DNA of 12,539 nt from Candidatus Cloacimonadota bacterium (GTDB lineage Bacteria; Cloacimonadota; Cloacimonadia; Cloacimonadales; Cloacimonadaceae). How positions within the stretch are numbered: position 1 is the first letter of the stretch; every line of letters starts with the position of its first letter. The translations under genes were made by a program, and so were the position numbers. The notes under the pieces are model-generated. The model did not search any database and was not told the DNA's origin. It saw only the letters and a list, made by a program, of their open reading frames with translations. The stretch covers positions 1-12,539 of the forward strand of contig JAEZUG010000033.1 in assembly GCA_023421135.1 (NCBI GenBank), read 5' to 3'. Positions 1-6,616 of this stretch are shown here, piece after piece.

Positions 1-4
1 GTTT

Positions 5-48
5 ACATGGGTGTCACATGGGTGTCACATGGGTGTCTCATGGGTGTC
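5..48. repeat. 11-bp tandem repeat, four copies
   Basis: Four head-to-tail copies of the 11-mer ACATGGGTGTC lie at 5-15, 16-26, 27-37 and 38-48; the first three are identical and the last begins with T instead of A. The array starts four bases from the window edge, so it may extend further left. The unit has no stop codon in any plus-strand frame, and the frame starting at base 1 stays open to TAG at 67-69, so it could also be the 3' end of an upstream gene. Function is unknown. Confidence 0.9.
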
Positions 49-363
49 GTATCAGTTGGTCAGTTATAGTCATGCAAGGCTGTATGTCTCCAGAGCGTTT
101 GGTCTAGAAATTGGTGAGCAAACAGCATAGGGAATTGCTGATAATACAGCCTTAAGTAAGTACAATCGATGGCACTTGCTCAAAAAGAATGGAACAGCTT
201 CTCTCCTCGCGAGCAGTGTTTCTCACTCATTCACGGGCTTATGATGAAAAATATCTTGACGAACTGGACGTATAGTAAGAATAGTAAAACTATAGATTCT
301 GTATGGAAACATCTACTCATGAGTAAGATCGTGTTTACACACCAATGATCAAAGTGAGGTTGA
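49..363. other. intergenic region before the beta-helix gene
   Basis: No convincing gene is visible. A 59-codon ORF runs from ATG at 169 to TGA at 346-348, but it has no clear ribosome binding site and I recognise nothing in it. A TTGACG hexamer at 256-261 with TA-rich sequence after it (TATAGT at 271-276, TAGTAA at 273-278) might be a promoter for the following gene, but the spacing is far from the usual 17 bases. GAGG at 356-359 is the likely ribosome binding site for the GTG start at 364. Confidence 0.5.
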
Positions 364-2739
364 GTGAAAAAGATATTATGCTTTGTTTGGCTGCTACTAC
401 CATGTTTAATATTTGGTCTCATTCGTACCGTGAAACAGGATGGCAGTGGTGATTATGATGCTATCCAGTCGGCTTTGAATGCCTGTAGCACCGGTGACAC
501 AGTTCTTGTTTATCCTGGATTATACTTCGGTATTCTGACGGTAACTACAGACGATATCAGCCTCATCAGCCAGGAAGCCGTAACCGGAGATCCAGCCTAT
601 GTGGACTCGACCATTATTGACGCTGCGCAGCAGGGATCTGCCCTAAGAATAGAACAAGACGTGAGCAATGCGTATATCAGAGGCTTCTCCTTAACAAATG
701 CTACAGGGCCAGGGATTATGGTGTATGAGTCCTCTGCCAGATTAGTCAACTGCAAGGTCTTCGATTGCTATTCATCTAATGGGGCAGGGGTCTATATCTG
801 TGGCTCAACGGTCTTTTTATCCGGGCTGGAAATCTTTGCAAACAGAGCATATATCTCCGGAGGCGGTCTCTATACCTACGAGCCTAACAACATTGAAAAC
901 CACATAACCTTTGATCAGGATAATCGCTGTTCCATATATAATAACCGGGCCAGAAGCGGACAGGATATCTGCATCAATCTTGCCTCCGGTGACTTAACGA
1001 TATATCTGGACATGTTCTCTGTTGCTACTCCCACGAGCTACTATGCCATTTTGAACCCCTCGGGACTGGAACCTCTTGATCTGCAAATAGACTTTCAGAG
1101 TGTTCACCATGATGAGATTGATTGTGATCTGTATGTTGCCACAGACGGTGATGATGCCAACGACGGTTTGAGCCCTTCGACGCCGCTTTGTACCATCAGC
1201 GAGGCCATCTACAGAATAGCCGCTGATAGTCTAAACCAGAACACCGTTCATCTTCTTCCCGGTGTTTACTCACAATCAAACAGCAATCAGATTTTCCCCA
1301 TTGCCTTAAAGAGCTGGACAAAACTAAAGGGGAGTAGCTGGGAAAACACTCAGATTATTGGCAGTCCTCATCCCTTTATCCCAACGGGCTATTTAGGGTC
1401 TGATGTAGTGTTTTATGCACAGTCACAGGACTGGTTGAGCATATCAGACCTGGATGTGACAACGGAAAGTACCGATAAGGGTTTAGCCATTGCATGTAGT
1501 GACGGAGGTAGCCTTAATCTGCGGAACATCCGGATCCATGATGTCAATCCTGACAGATTTGGGATATTACATCTTACTCTTAGCAGTCAGTACGAAAGTC
1601 TTTGGGAAAATGTGATCCTCGAGGACGACTCAGTTTACGATGTATCCTGGGTGACAATCGAAGGAGGCATGTCTGGTAAAATGGTGAATTGTGTGTTCCG
1701 GGATGCAGTTCAGACTCTCCAATCACAATTCAACTCGGCTCCATCTCTGATTTATATAGTTGGAGATGATCACCTGAGCTTCGAGAACTGTACTTTCTGC
1801 AACCTGGCTGTCAATACCTGCAGTACTAGAGTGATTCACATCGCTGGAGTCCAGGCCCCTCAACAAAATAGCTCATTTAGCTTTAAAAACTGCATGTTTA
1901 GCAATCTTTACTCTTCTAGCACCATCATGAGTCTTGGGTCCAGGAATGATCCTTCGATAGTTTTTACCAATTGCACTTTCGGAGGAAGCATTAGTGGTAG
2001 CCCCAGCTTAAGCCTCCGGGGAAATGCAGACATTACCAACTGCATTTTATACAACAATTCAAGTGTCCAGATTAGTATATTCTCTTCCAGTAGCGAAGAT
2101 CAGGTTCATACCTTGAATATCGATTACTCATTGATAAAGGGAGGTTTGAATGGTCTATCTCAAAGCACGGATGCTATAATTGTTTATAACCCCACAAACT
2201 ACAATCTTGATCCCCTTTTCCGTGGGGGAGCGGATTACCTGGATCCTCTGTATTATAGCCTTGCTGCCGATTCTCCCTGCATAAATTCAGGGACTCCGGA
2301 TACTTTGGGTCTGTTCCTGCCGGCTTATGATCTGGCAGGGAATCTACGGGTATGGTCAAACAGGATTGATTTGGGGTGTTATGAATATGGCTCTCAATCT
2401 GGTTCTGCAAATCATGATCACACTACTCCAGCTCTCTCAGAGTATAGCTTTACTGCTTATCCCAACCCTTTCAGGATGTCCACCCGCTTTGATATCTCAT
2501 TCCCTCAGGATTGGACTTCTGGCAAGAAAAACGATGATGTATGCTTGGTTATCTATAATATCAGAGGACAGATGATTCGTAGGATCGAGCTTGATCAGGA
2601 GTTGATCGATGAACAGATTGCTGTTTGGGATGGTCGTGACGATCGGCACAAAGAATGCTCAAGCGGCATCTACTTTGCTAATCTGGAGCATGTGGGTAGA
2701 ACTGTCTTTAGCCGGAAGCTCACTCTTATCAGGCAATAG
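364..2739 (+). CDS. secreted right-handed beta-helix protein with DUF1565-like module and C-terminal FlgD-like sorting domain
   Basis: Large exported protein of 791 residues. It starts with GTG, preceded by GAGG four bases upstream. Residues 1-18 form a Lys-Lys plus hydrophobic signal peptide. Residues about 20-240 begin like a pectinesterase/pectate-lyase-type beta-helix (DGSGDY, then a VYPGLY turn). A second module begins at about 255 with DLYVATDGDDANDG and LLPGVY, typical of DUF1565; many short N-C-x-F repeats of a parallel beta-helix follow. The helix closes with CINSGTPD (from 639) and DLGCYEY (669-675), a common end motif of such proteins. YPNPF at 699-703 opens a C-terminal FlgD-Ig/type IX-like sorting domain containing IYNIRGQ, WDG and SGIYF. 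By family, such proteins are secreted and surface-attached or released; substrate and enzymatic activity cannot be told, and no catalytic residues were identified. It appears monocistronic, with 155 bases to the next gene. Confidence 0.85.
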   Translation: MKKILCFVWLLLPCLIFGLIRTVKQDGSGDYDAIQSALNACSTGDTVLVYPGLYFGILTVTTDDISLISQEAVTGDPAYVDSTIIDAAQQGSALRIEQDVSNAYIRGFSLTNATGPGIMVYESSARLVNCKVFDCYSSNGAGVYICGSTVFLSGLEIFANRAYISGGGLYTYEPNNIENHITFDQDNRCSIYNNRARSGQDICINLASGDLTIYLDMFSVATPTSYYAILNPSGLEPLDLQIDFQSVHHDEIDCDLYVATDGDDANDGLSPSTPLCTISEAIYRIAADSLNQNTVHLLPGVYSQSNSNQIFPIALKSWTKLKGSSWENTQIIGSPHPFIPTGYLGSDVVFYAQSQDWLSISDLDVTTESTDKGLAIACSDGGSLNLRNIRIHDVNPDRFGILHLTLSSQYESLWENVILEDDSVYDVSWVTIEGGMSGKMVNCVFRDAVQTLQSQFNSAPSLIYIVGDDHLSFENCTFCNLAVNTCSTRVIHIAGVQAPQQNSSFSFKNCMFSNLYSSSTIMSLGSRNDPSIVFTNCTFGGSISGSPSLSLRGNADITNCILYNNSSVQISIFSSSSEDQVHTLNIDYSLIKGGLNGLSQSTDAIIVYNPTNYNLDPLFRGGADYLDPLYYSLAADSPCINSGTPDTLGLFLPAYDLAGNLRVWSNRIDLGCYEYGSQSGSANHDHTTPALSEYSFTAYPNPFRMSTRFDISFPQDWTSGKKNDDVCLVIYNIRGQMIRRIELDQELIDEQIAVWDGRDDRHKECSSGIYFANLEHVGRTVFSRKLTLIRQ

Positions 2740-2789
2740 TAAGCCTCAGTAGATAGGCACAATTCTCAAGCTCAATATGTTGGTTTAAT

Positions 2790-2819
2790 TTGGCCTTGAC
2801 AACAAAGCTAGGATATAAA
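2790..2819 (+). promoter_or_regulatory. putative promoter for the zinc-ribbon/TM2 set
   Basis: A perfect TTGACA lies at 2796-2801 and a TATAAA hexamer at 2814-2819, 12 bases apart, which is short for a standard sigma-70 promoter. An alternative -35, TTGGCC at 2790-2795, is 18 bases from the same TATAAA and would give normal spacing. The next gene starts 75 bases downstream. Confidence 0.35.
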
Positions 2820-2894
2820 CAACTAAACCAAATGAAAATATGAGTCTGAAACATCCTTGTTGGGGATCGTTCCGGCCAATCTAGAGGAGAACAT

Positions 2895-3296
2895 ATGTAT
2901 TGTACCAATTGCGGTAATCAGGTGGATGCCAATGCCGTTGCTTGTTTGAATTGTGGTGCCAATCCCAGAGCTCAACGGAAGTTCTGTGGCAATTGCGGAA
3001 GCTTAGTTGGAGAGCAGGCTGTGGTCTGCACCAGTTGTGGAGTAGCTTTGGGTGGAAATACTGCCAGGCTCGGGACTATGGCTCCTGATCAGAAAGAGTG
3101 GTTAACTACTCTCTTGCTCTGTATTTTCCTGGGTGGCCTTGGTGTCCACCGCTTCTACACTGGTCACACAGGCATTGGGTTGATCCAGCTCTTCACTGGG
3201 GGTGGTTGTGGAATATGGTGGATTATAGACCTGATCTCGATAGTTACCGGTAGTTATCTTGATGCAACGGGAAAGCCTCTCTACAAGAATCAATAA
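2895..3296 (+). CDS. double zinc-ribbon, TM2 domain membrane protein
   Basis: Membrane protein of 133 residues and unknown precise role. AGGAGA lies just upstream of the ATG. The N-terminal half holds two zinc ribbons, each CxxC-x10-CxxC: Cys 3/6 with 17/20, and Cys 31/34 with 45/48. A short linker leads to a TM2 domain: hydrophobic segment about 70-80, the family hallmark GLGVHRFYTG at 81-90, and a second hydrophobic segment running into WWIIDL near 108-113. TM2 proteins typically have two membrane helices; zinc-ribbon/TM2 fusions are widespread in bacteria but poorly characterised. The 3' end overlaps the next gene by 35 bases in another frame, so the two are probably translationally coupled. 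The first zinc ribbon closely resembles that of the third gene of the set. Confidence 0.88.
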   Translation: MYCTNCGNQVDANAVACLNCGANPRAQRKFCGNCGSLVGEQAVVCTSCGVALGGNTARLGTMAPDQKEWLTTLLLCIFLGGLGVHRFYTGHTGIGLIQLFTGGGCGIWWIIDLISIVTGSYLDATGKPLYKNQ

Positions 3297-3621
3297 GCTA
3301 CTCCCTGATTTACTGGTAATCATACTGTTGGCGGCAGCGCTGCTATATCTGGCAATGGTGCCGCCTGCAGAGCTTGGATTTGGGCGGGATATTTGTCTCA
3401 TTAAGAGCATAACCCACCGAGCCTGTCCCGGCTGTGGTATGACCCGCGCCTTTTCTGCCCTGCTGCATGGCGATTTGCAACAAGCTATTCAGTTCAATCC
3501 TTTCATTATTATTGTAGCACCGATTCTGGCATATCTGATCACGCAGAAGATATCCAGGTTTGTATCCGTCGTTCTGAGCTTATCAAGCTTCCAGCCCGGA
3601 ACCAAAGTACCAAACAACTAA
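3262..3621 (+). CDS. DUF2752 family small membrane protein
   Basis: Protein of 119 residues. The motif CPGCGMTRA (55-63), followed by a short LLHGDLQQA stretch and Asn-Pro at 79-80, is the signature of DUF2752, a family of small membrane proteins of unknown function. Hydrophobic segments lie at about 14-32 and 80-95. I place the start at ATG 3262, inside the end of the preceding TM2 gene, because the first membrane segment needs it; a TTG directly before it is the only close alternative, and the upstream ribosome binding site is weak (GGTAG). The 35-base overlap implies translational coupling. The family name rests on the CPGCG motif and context and is reasonably secure; the biochemical role is not known. 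Confidence 0.8.
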   Translation: MQRESLSTRINKLLPDLLVIILLAAALLYLAMVPPAELGFGRDICLIKSITHRACPGCGMTRAFSALLHGDLQQAIQFNPFIIIVAPILAYLITQKISRFVSVVLSLSSFQPGTKVPNN

Positions 3622-3637
3622 GATAAGGAGATTTAGT

Positions 3638-3961
3638 ATGTTCTGCAACAACTGTGGCAAACAAATTGATGACAATGCCGTTGTTTGTATTCATTGCGGT
3701 GTTCCTACCAAGACCGGTCCTACCATGGGTGGATCTGCCCTGGATGGGAAGCTGGGCTGCCTGATGGGTGGCTTGTGTTTCCTCTTTCCCATTGTGGGAT
3801 TGATCCTCTACCTGGTCTGGAATTCCACCATGCCCATGAAGGCCAAGGAAGCCGGAAAGTGGGCGCTGATTGGCTTTGGAGTTTCCATTGCCTTCTCAAT
3901 CCTTTACTATGTGGCTTTTGCCGGCATGATCGCTTCCGGGATGAGCACTGGCTACTATTGA
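3638..3961 (+). CDS. zinc-ribbon protein with two membrane segments
   Basis: Small membrane protein of 107 residues. AAGGAG at 3625-3630 lies seven bases before the ATG. An N-terminal zinc ribbon (Cys 3/6 and 17/20, CxxC-x10-CxxC) is followed by a Gly-rich linker and two hydrophobic segments at about 42-60 and 76-98. Between them is a short basic stretch, WNSTMPMKAKEAGKW, of a kind recurrent in bacterial zinc-ribbon membrane proteins. The ribbon is similar to the first ribbon of the TM2 gene upstream (MYCTNCGNQ versus MFCNNCGKQ, then NAV and C-x-x-CG), suggesting a shared origin. It begins 17 bases after the DUF2752 gene and is the last gene before a terminator, so the three are probably one transcript. 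Function is unknown. Confidence 0.85.
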   Translation: MFCNNCGKQIDDNAVVCIHCGVPTKTGPTMGGSALDGKLGCLMGGLCFLFPIVGLILYLVWNSTMPMKAKEAGKWALIGFGVSIAFSILYYVAFAGMIASGMSTGYY

Positions 3962-3986
3962 TCAAGGTAGTAAAAACCAGTTATTC

Positions 3987-4012
3987 ACCCTCCCAGTTCG
4001 GGAGGGTTTTTT
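3987..4012 (+). terminator. intrinsic terminator
   Basis: A perfect 7-bp stem, CCCTCCC (3988-3994) with GGGAGGG (4000-4006), loop AGTTC, extended by an A-T pair and followed directly by six T (4007-4012). It lies 26 bases after the stop of the zinc-ribbon membrane protein and closes that transcript. Confidence 0.93.
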
Positions 4013-4133
4013 ATCTCCGCCAATCTGAGGAAATCTTTCCACAACCGTCTATATCAGAACATAACAAACTACTTGCCAGAAATCCCGGGATCACATAGAC
4101 TCACCGAAATAGAAAACCTAACGGGAGACGAAA

Positions 4134-4577
4134 ATGAGAAGAAGCTTACTCGTAATGACTATTTTGCTATTTGGCACCCTGCTGCTGGCCACAAATCTGG
4201 ATGATGAGCTCAGGAATATCTATTCACAAAGCGAGATTACGGAGCATGAAGACGATACTGTGCTGATGGGAGATGGCTACCTGGAAGATGAAAGCAGTGC
4301 CTATGAATACGTGGCTGTGTGTTGCATGATGATCCTCTATGCCAGAGAAGGCTGGGAAGACTTCAGTTCCTCCAATTCCTGGGTCAATAGGATTGATTCT
4401 GTGGCTGCTGCCTGGACTACTGAGTATCAGGATTTTGTGGTGGAAATGCCCATCTATGAGATAAGGAACCAGTTTGAAGATGCCGGTGATGAGTATGACA
4501 GTGCTGAAGAGATCCTTGATGCCATCAGGAGCTATGTTGAGTATCACGGAGACGTGAGTCCCCTGTCCATGTGGTAA
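4134..4577 (+). CDS. small acidic exported protein of unknown function
   Basis: I do not recognise this 147-residue protein. A GGGAG ribosome binding site (4123-4127) lies six bases before the ATG. Residues 1-19 (Arg-Arg then LLVMTILLFGTLLLA) look like a Sec signal peptide with cleavage after LLA, so the product is probably periplasmic or exported. The mature part is very acidic (many Asp and Glu, for example EHEDD and EDAGDEYDSAEE) and carries an aromatic, Met-rich middle segment around CCMMILYARE. No zinc or catalytic motif stands out. It follows a terminator, so it should have its own promoter in 4013-4133, where TTGCCA occurs but no clear -10. It ends just before a convergent hairpin. Confidence 0.72.
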   Translation: MRRSLLVMTILLFGTLLLATNLDDELRNIYSQSEITEHEDDTVLMGDGYLEDESSAYEYVAVCCMMILYAREGWEDFSSSNSWVNRIDSVAAAWTTEYQDFVVEMPIYEIRNQFEDAGDEYDSAEEILDAIRSYVEYHGDVSPLSMW

Positions 4578-4590
4578 AAGTTTATTATTG

Positions 4591-4618
4591 CTTGTGGCGC
4601 TTCTCAAAGCGCCACAAG
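4591..4618. terminator. convergent hairpin, probable bidirectional terminator
   Basis: A perfect 12-bp inverted repeat, CTTGTGGCGCTT (4591-4602) and AAGCGCCACAAG (4607-4618), with loop CTCA. It lies between the stop of the plus-strand exported protein and the end of the minus-strand methyltransferase, whose stop begins at 4620. The flanks are only moderately T-rich on either strand, so termination in both directions is inferred from position and stem strength. Confidence 0.7.
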
Positions 4619-4619
4619 G

Positions 4620-5354
4620 CTATTTCTCAAGTAGTATCATCAGCCAGTAGGGTTTTGGTTTGCTCAATATCTGATTCAGTAAATTGCAGGTTTTGGAGAT
4701 AAGATTAGATTTCTGAATGTAGGAGCTGCCGTTGCAAGAGGGACAGAGCACGGGAGCTACAGGGTGATAATACTGCCCACCCAGAGTGTTTTTAATCCAT
4801 AGTAGGAAGGGATTAAAATCTCTGTTCATCGGCCCAAAACGTAGGGCTCGTTTCACCTTATACTCAGGGAAATAGGAGGCCAGAACATCCGGGGTGAAAC
4901 AATGCAAATGGCCATAGGCATGGTAGGTCGTCTTACAGGAGGCACACTTCACCATCGTCGCAGCAAGCTGTTCCTGGTTCGGAACGGATATCAGGATTTG
5001 TCTGCGGGAGATTCTCTTCATTTCAGACACTGCTTTCTGCAAATCTTCAGAGGATAGATGCTCCAGCATCTCACTACTGAAGACCAGATCAAAGCTCTGA
5101 TCCGGCACGGGGATTTCTGTGGCTGAGCATTGTATCTTCTTGCAGGTAACAGCCTTCAAGGCAGTTTCAGAAATATCAATCCCGGTCACATCATAGTCCT
5201 GAGCCAGGGCATTGCAGATAATCCCATTGCCACAGCCAATGTCTATTATGTTGTGGACATTCTGCGGAATCCATTTCTTGATTACTTTCAGCTTCTCTGT
5301 GATCTGACCACCTGTGTCATAATCTATCCAAACGTCATCGTGTATCTGGGGCAT
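4620..5354 (-). CDS. class I SAM-dependent methyltransferase with extra cysteine pairs
   Basis: Methyltransferase of 244 residues; the methyl acceptor is unknown. I chose the ATG at 5354-5352 (GAGAGG three bases upstream; product begins MPQIHDD) over a 43-codon upstream extension from a TTG, which has unlikely composition. The SAM-binding fold is clear: motif I IIDIGCGNG (36-44), acidic D60 at the end of strand 2 (VTGIDIS), and FDLVFSSEMLEHL (88-100), as in the Methyltransf_11 group, then a typical SVPN strand at 123-126. Two cysteine pairs, CASC (137-140) and CPSC (204-207), with His-rich YHAYGHLHC between, suggest a bound zinc or structural site inserted in the C-terminal half. Similar enzymes act on small molecules, lipids or glycans, often in envelope gene clusters, but nothing nearby fixes the substrate. 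Confidence 0.85.
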   Translation of the reverse strand: MPQIHDDVWIDYDTGGQITEKLKVIKKWIPQNVHNIIDIGCGNGIICNALAQDYDVTGIDISETALKAVTCKKIQCSATEIPVPDQSFDLVFSSEMLEHLSSEDLQKAVSEMKRISRRQILISVPNQEQLAATMVKCASCKTTYHAYGHLHCFTPDVLASYFPEYKVKRALRFGPMNRDFNPFLLWIKNTLGGQYYHPVAPVLCPSCNGSSYIQKSNLISKTCNLLNQILSKPKPYWLMILLEK

Positions 5355-5532
5355 AGTCCTCTCTTGTAAGTTGCATTTCTCTCCGGGAATTCCAAAACAA
5401 GGGGAGATTCCTGGATCCCGATACCTGGCCATTGGCACACGGTACAGACAGAGACATCTGTTCCGCCTTGTGCTATCCGTCAAGCTATTCTTGAGCCAAT
5501 GCTCCCTTATTCAGAAGAAACTTCAGGCTCCC

Positions 5533-5982
5533 TCAGATCTGCTGCGTTAGAGATTCCCATCCTTTCACCTGGGGTATTAGTTGTGCCTCCACTGCCGCTT
5601 TGAGGCTGATGCAGGGAAGCGCTTCGGCGTAGATCTGTTCACGAGTGAGGGTGGCGAGGTTCACTGTCTGGGGATAAGCCTTTTGCAGATCAAAGAGCAT
5701 TTTCTTGTAGGCACAATACCAGTTTCTAAATTGCTTATCCCGCGTTCCATACTTGCCGTTATGGGCTTGGATGTACTTCTTCCAGTCCTGGATATAAGCT
5801 TCTGAGGGTTTTAAGCTCTTGAGGTTTTGCTGAATAGCGCTGAACGCCCTATTACTCTCTGATAAAGCAGGAGAGCTGTACTCCCGGGCATAACACAATC
5901 CTGATGCCCTGTGATAGCAATACACTATATCGCGTTTCCTGCCGCTGTAAGCGCCGATACCGCTATTGATTCTGACCTTCAT
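5533..5982 (-). CDS. unrecognised 149-residue protein
   Basis: Function unknown. The start is ATG at 5982-5980 with AAGGAG five bases upstream, preferred over a 35-codon upstream extension that lacks a ribosome binding site and crosses the putative promoter. The product begins MKVRINSGIGAYSGRKRD, with a Gly-rich basic start, then a Tyr/Arg-rich segment with HRASGLCYARE, a KSLKPSEAY stretch, several WY/YK-rich helices, and a tail with NLATLTREQIYAEALPC. There is no signal peptide or membrane segment, so it should be cytoplasmic. I have an unverified impression that similar short proteins recur in Cloacimonadota. It lies 178 bases upstream of the methyltransferase on the same strand; co-transcription is possible. 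Confidence 0.75.
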   Translation of the reverse strand: MKVRINSGIGAYSGRKRDIVYCYHRASGLCYAREYSSPALSESNRAFSAIQQNLKSLKPSEAYIQDWKKYIQAHNGKYGTRDKQFRNWYCAYKKMLFDLQKAYPQTVNLATLTREQIYAEALPCISLKAAVEAQLIPQVKGWESLTQQI

Positions 5983-6013
5983 GATGTCTCCTTGGTTAGT
6001 TAGTGATGCTAAG

Positions 6014-6038
6014 ATTGTATAAGTAACAATTATGTCAA
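6014..6038 (-). promoter_or_regulatory. putative promoter for the minus-strand unknown gene
   Basis: On the minus strand a perfect TTGACA (6038-6033) is followed by TATACAAT (6021-6014). The spacing is 11 bases to TATACA or 13 to TACAAT, shorter than the usual 17. It lies 32 bases before the ATG at 5982 and fits a promoter by position. Confidence 0.4.
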
Positions 6039-6229
6039 GAGGAATAAGCAAGGGATCTACGGGTGAACTAGCTAAAGTTATGCGCATTAAACGATTGATT
6101 GTATTAGCGTCACTAAACGCTGCTCTGGAGTTTAATCTTGACTTAAGCTCTGTCTGAAAGAATAGCCGCGCAGATTAGTCCAGTTAGGGACGATGTTTTA
6201 GGTAGTCGTATGAATCTACACCGCATCCA

Positions 6230-6616
6230 ATGAGATCCGTAGGAACGGCATCTCAAGTGCATAATACATATATCATTGAGAAAAGCGTATCTAAAATGCG
6301 TTCCTATGTAACTAATCCTGTTTCTTTTTCAGGTCGTGGTGATATTCTCAGGATCGATCTATCCTTCATGAAGAGTTCGGAGCTGCAGGCTGGGGTGGAG
6401 ATCTATAACCTCCGTGGGCAACAGGTCGCACGGAGGGAAGACCTTCGGATCGAAGCGAGCCTGGAAGGCCCTAACGATACTAGTGAGCGAGCCTCAGCAG
6501 GCACTACCTGGGATGGAACTGACAAGAGCGGCCGGGCTCTTGCTCCGGGGCTGTATTTTATCAAAGCCATTGTGGGGCAGAGGGAAGCCGTGACCAAGAT
6601 GATAGTGTTAGACTAA
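6230..6616 (+). pseudogene. orphan C-terminal sorting domain, remnant of a secreted protein gene
   Basis: An open frame of 128 codons carries only the FlgD-Ig/type IX-like C-terminal domain: a YVTNP-containing start (like the YPNPF of the large protein at 364-2739), IYNLRGQQV, TTWDGTDKSGRALAPGLYF and a KMIVLD end. It lacks a signal peptide and any cargo domain; the frame is closed by TAG at 6203-6205, and neither ATG (6230 or 6296) has a good ribosome binding site. The domain normally sits at the end of a large exported protein, so a protein with it alone could not reach the secretion machinery. I infer a leftover 3' end after deletion or rearrangement. A small functional protein, or an upstream part lost through a frameshift, is possible; no upstream cargo was recognised. 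Confidence 0.55.

Noticed and set aside
5..48. Possible CRISPR array
   Set aside because: Units are 11 bases and directly adjacent, with no spacers; no cas genes are present.
169..348. 59-codon ORF before the beta-helix gene
   Set aside because: No clear ribosome binding site and no recognisable similarity; kept only as a note on the intergenic region.
3685..4098. Plus-strand frame overlapping the third zinc-ribbon gene and the terminator
   Set aside because: It runs across a strong intrinsic terminator and overlaps a clear zinc-ribbon gene in another frame.
5355..5483. N-terminal extension of the methyltransferase from a TTG
   Set aside because: Composition is not protein-like, and the ATG at 5354 has a GAGAGG site and a normal family start.
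5983..6087. N-terminal extension of the minus-strand unknown protein
   Set aside because: The ATG at 5982 has an AAGGAG site, and the extension crosses the TTGACA promoter-like element.
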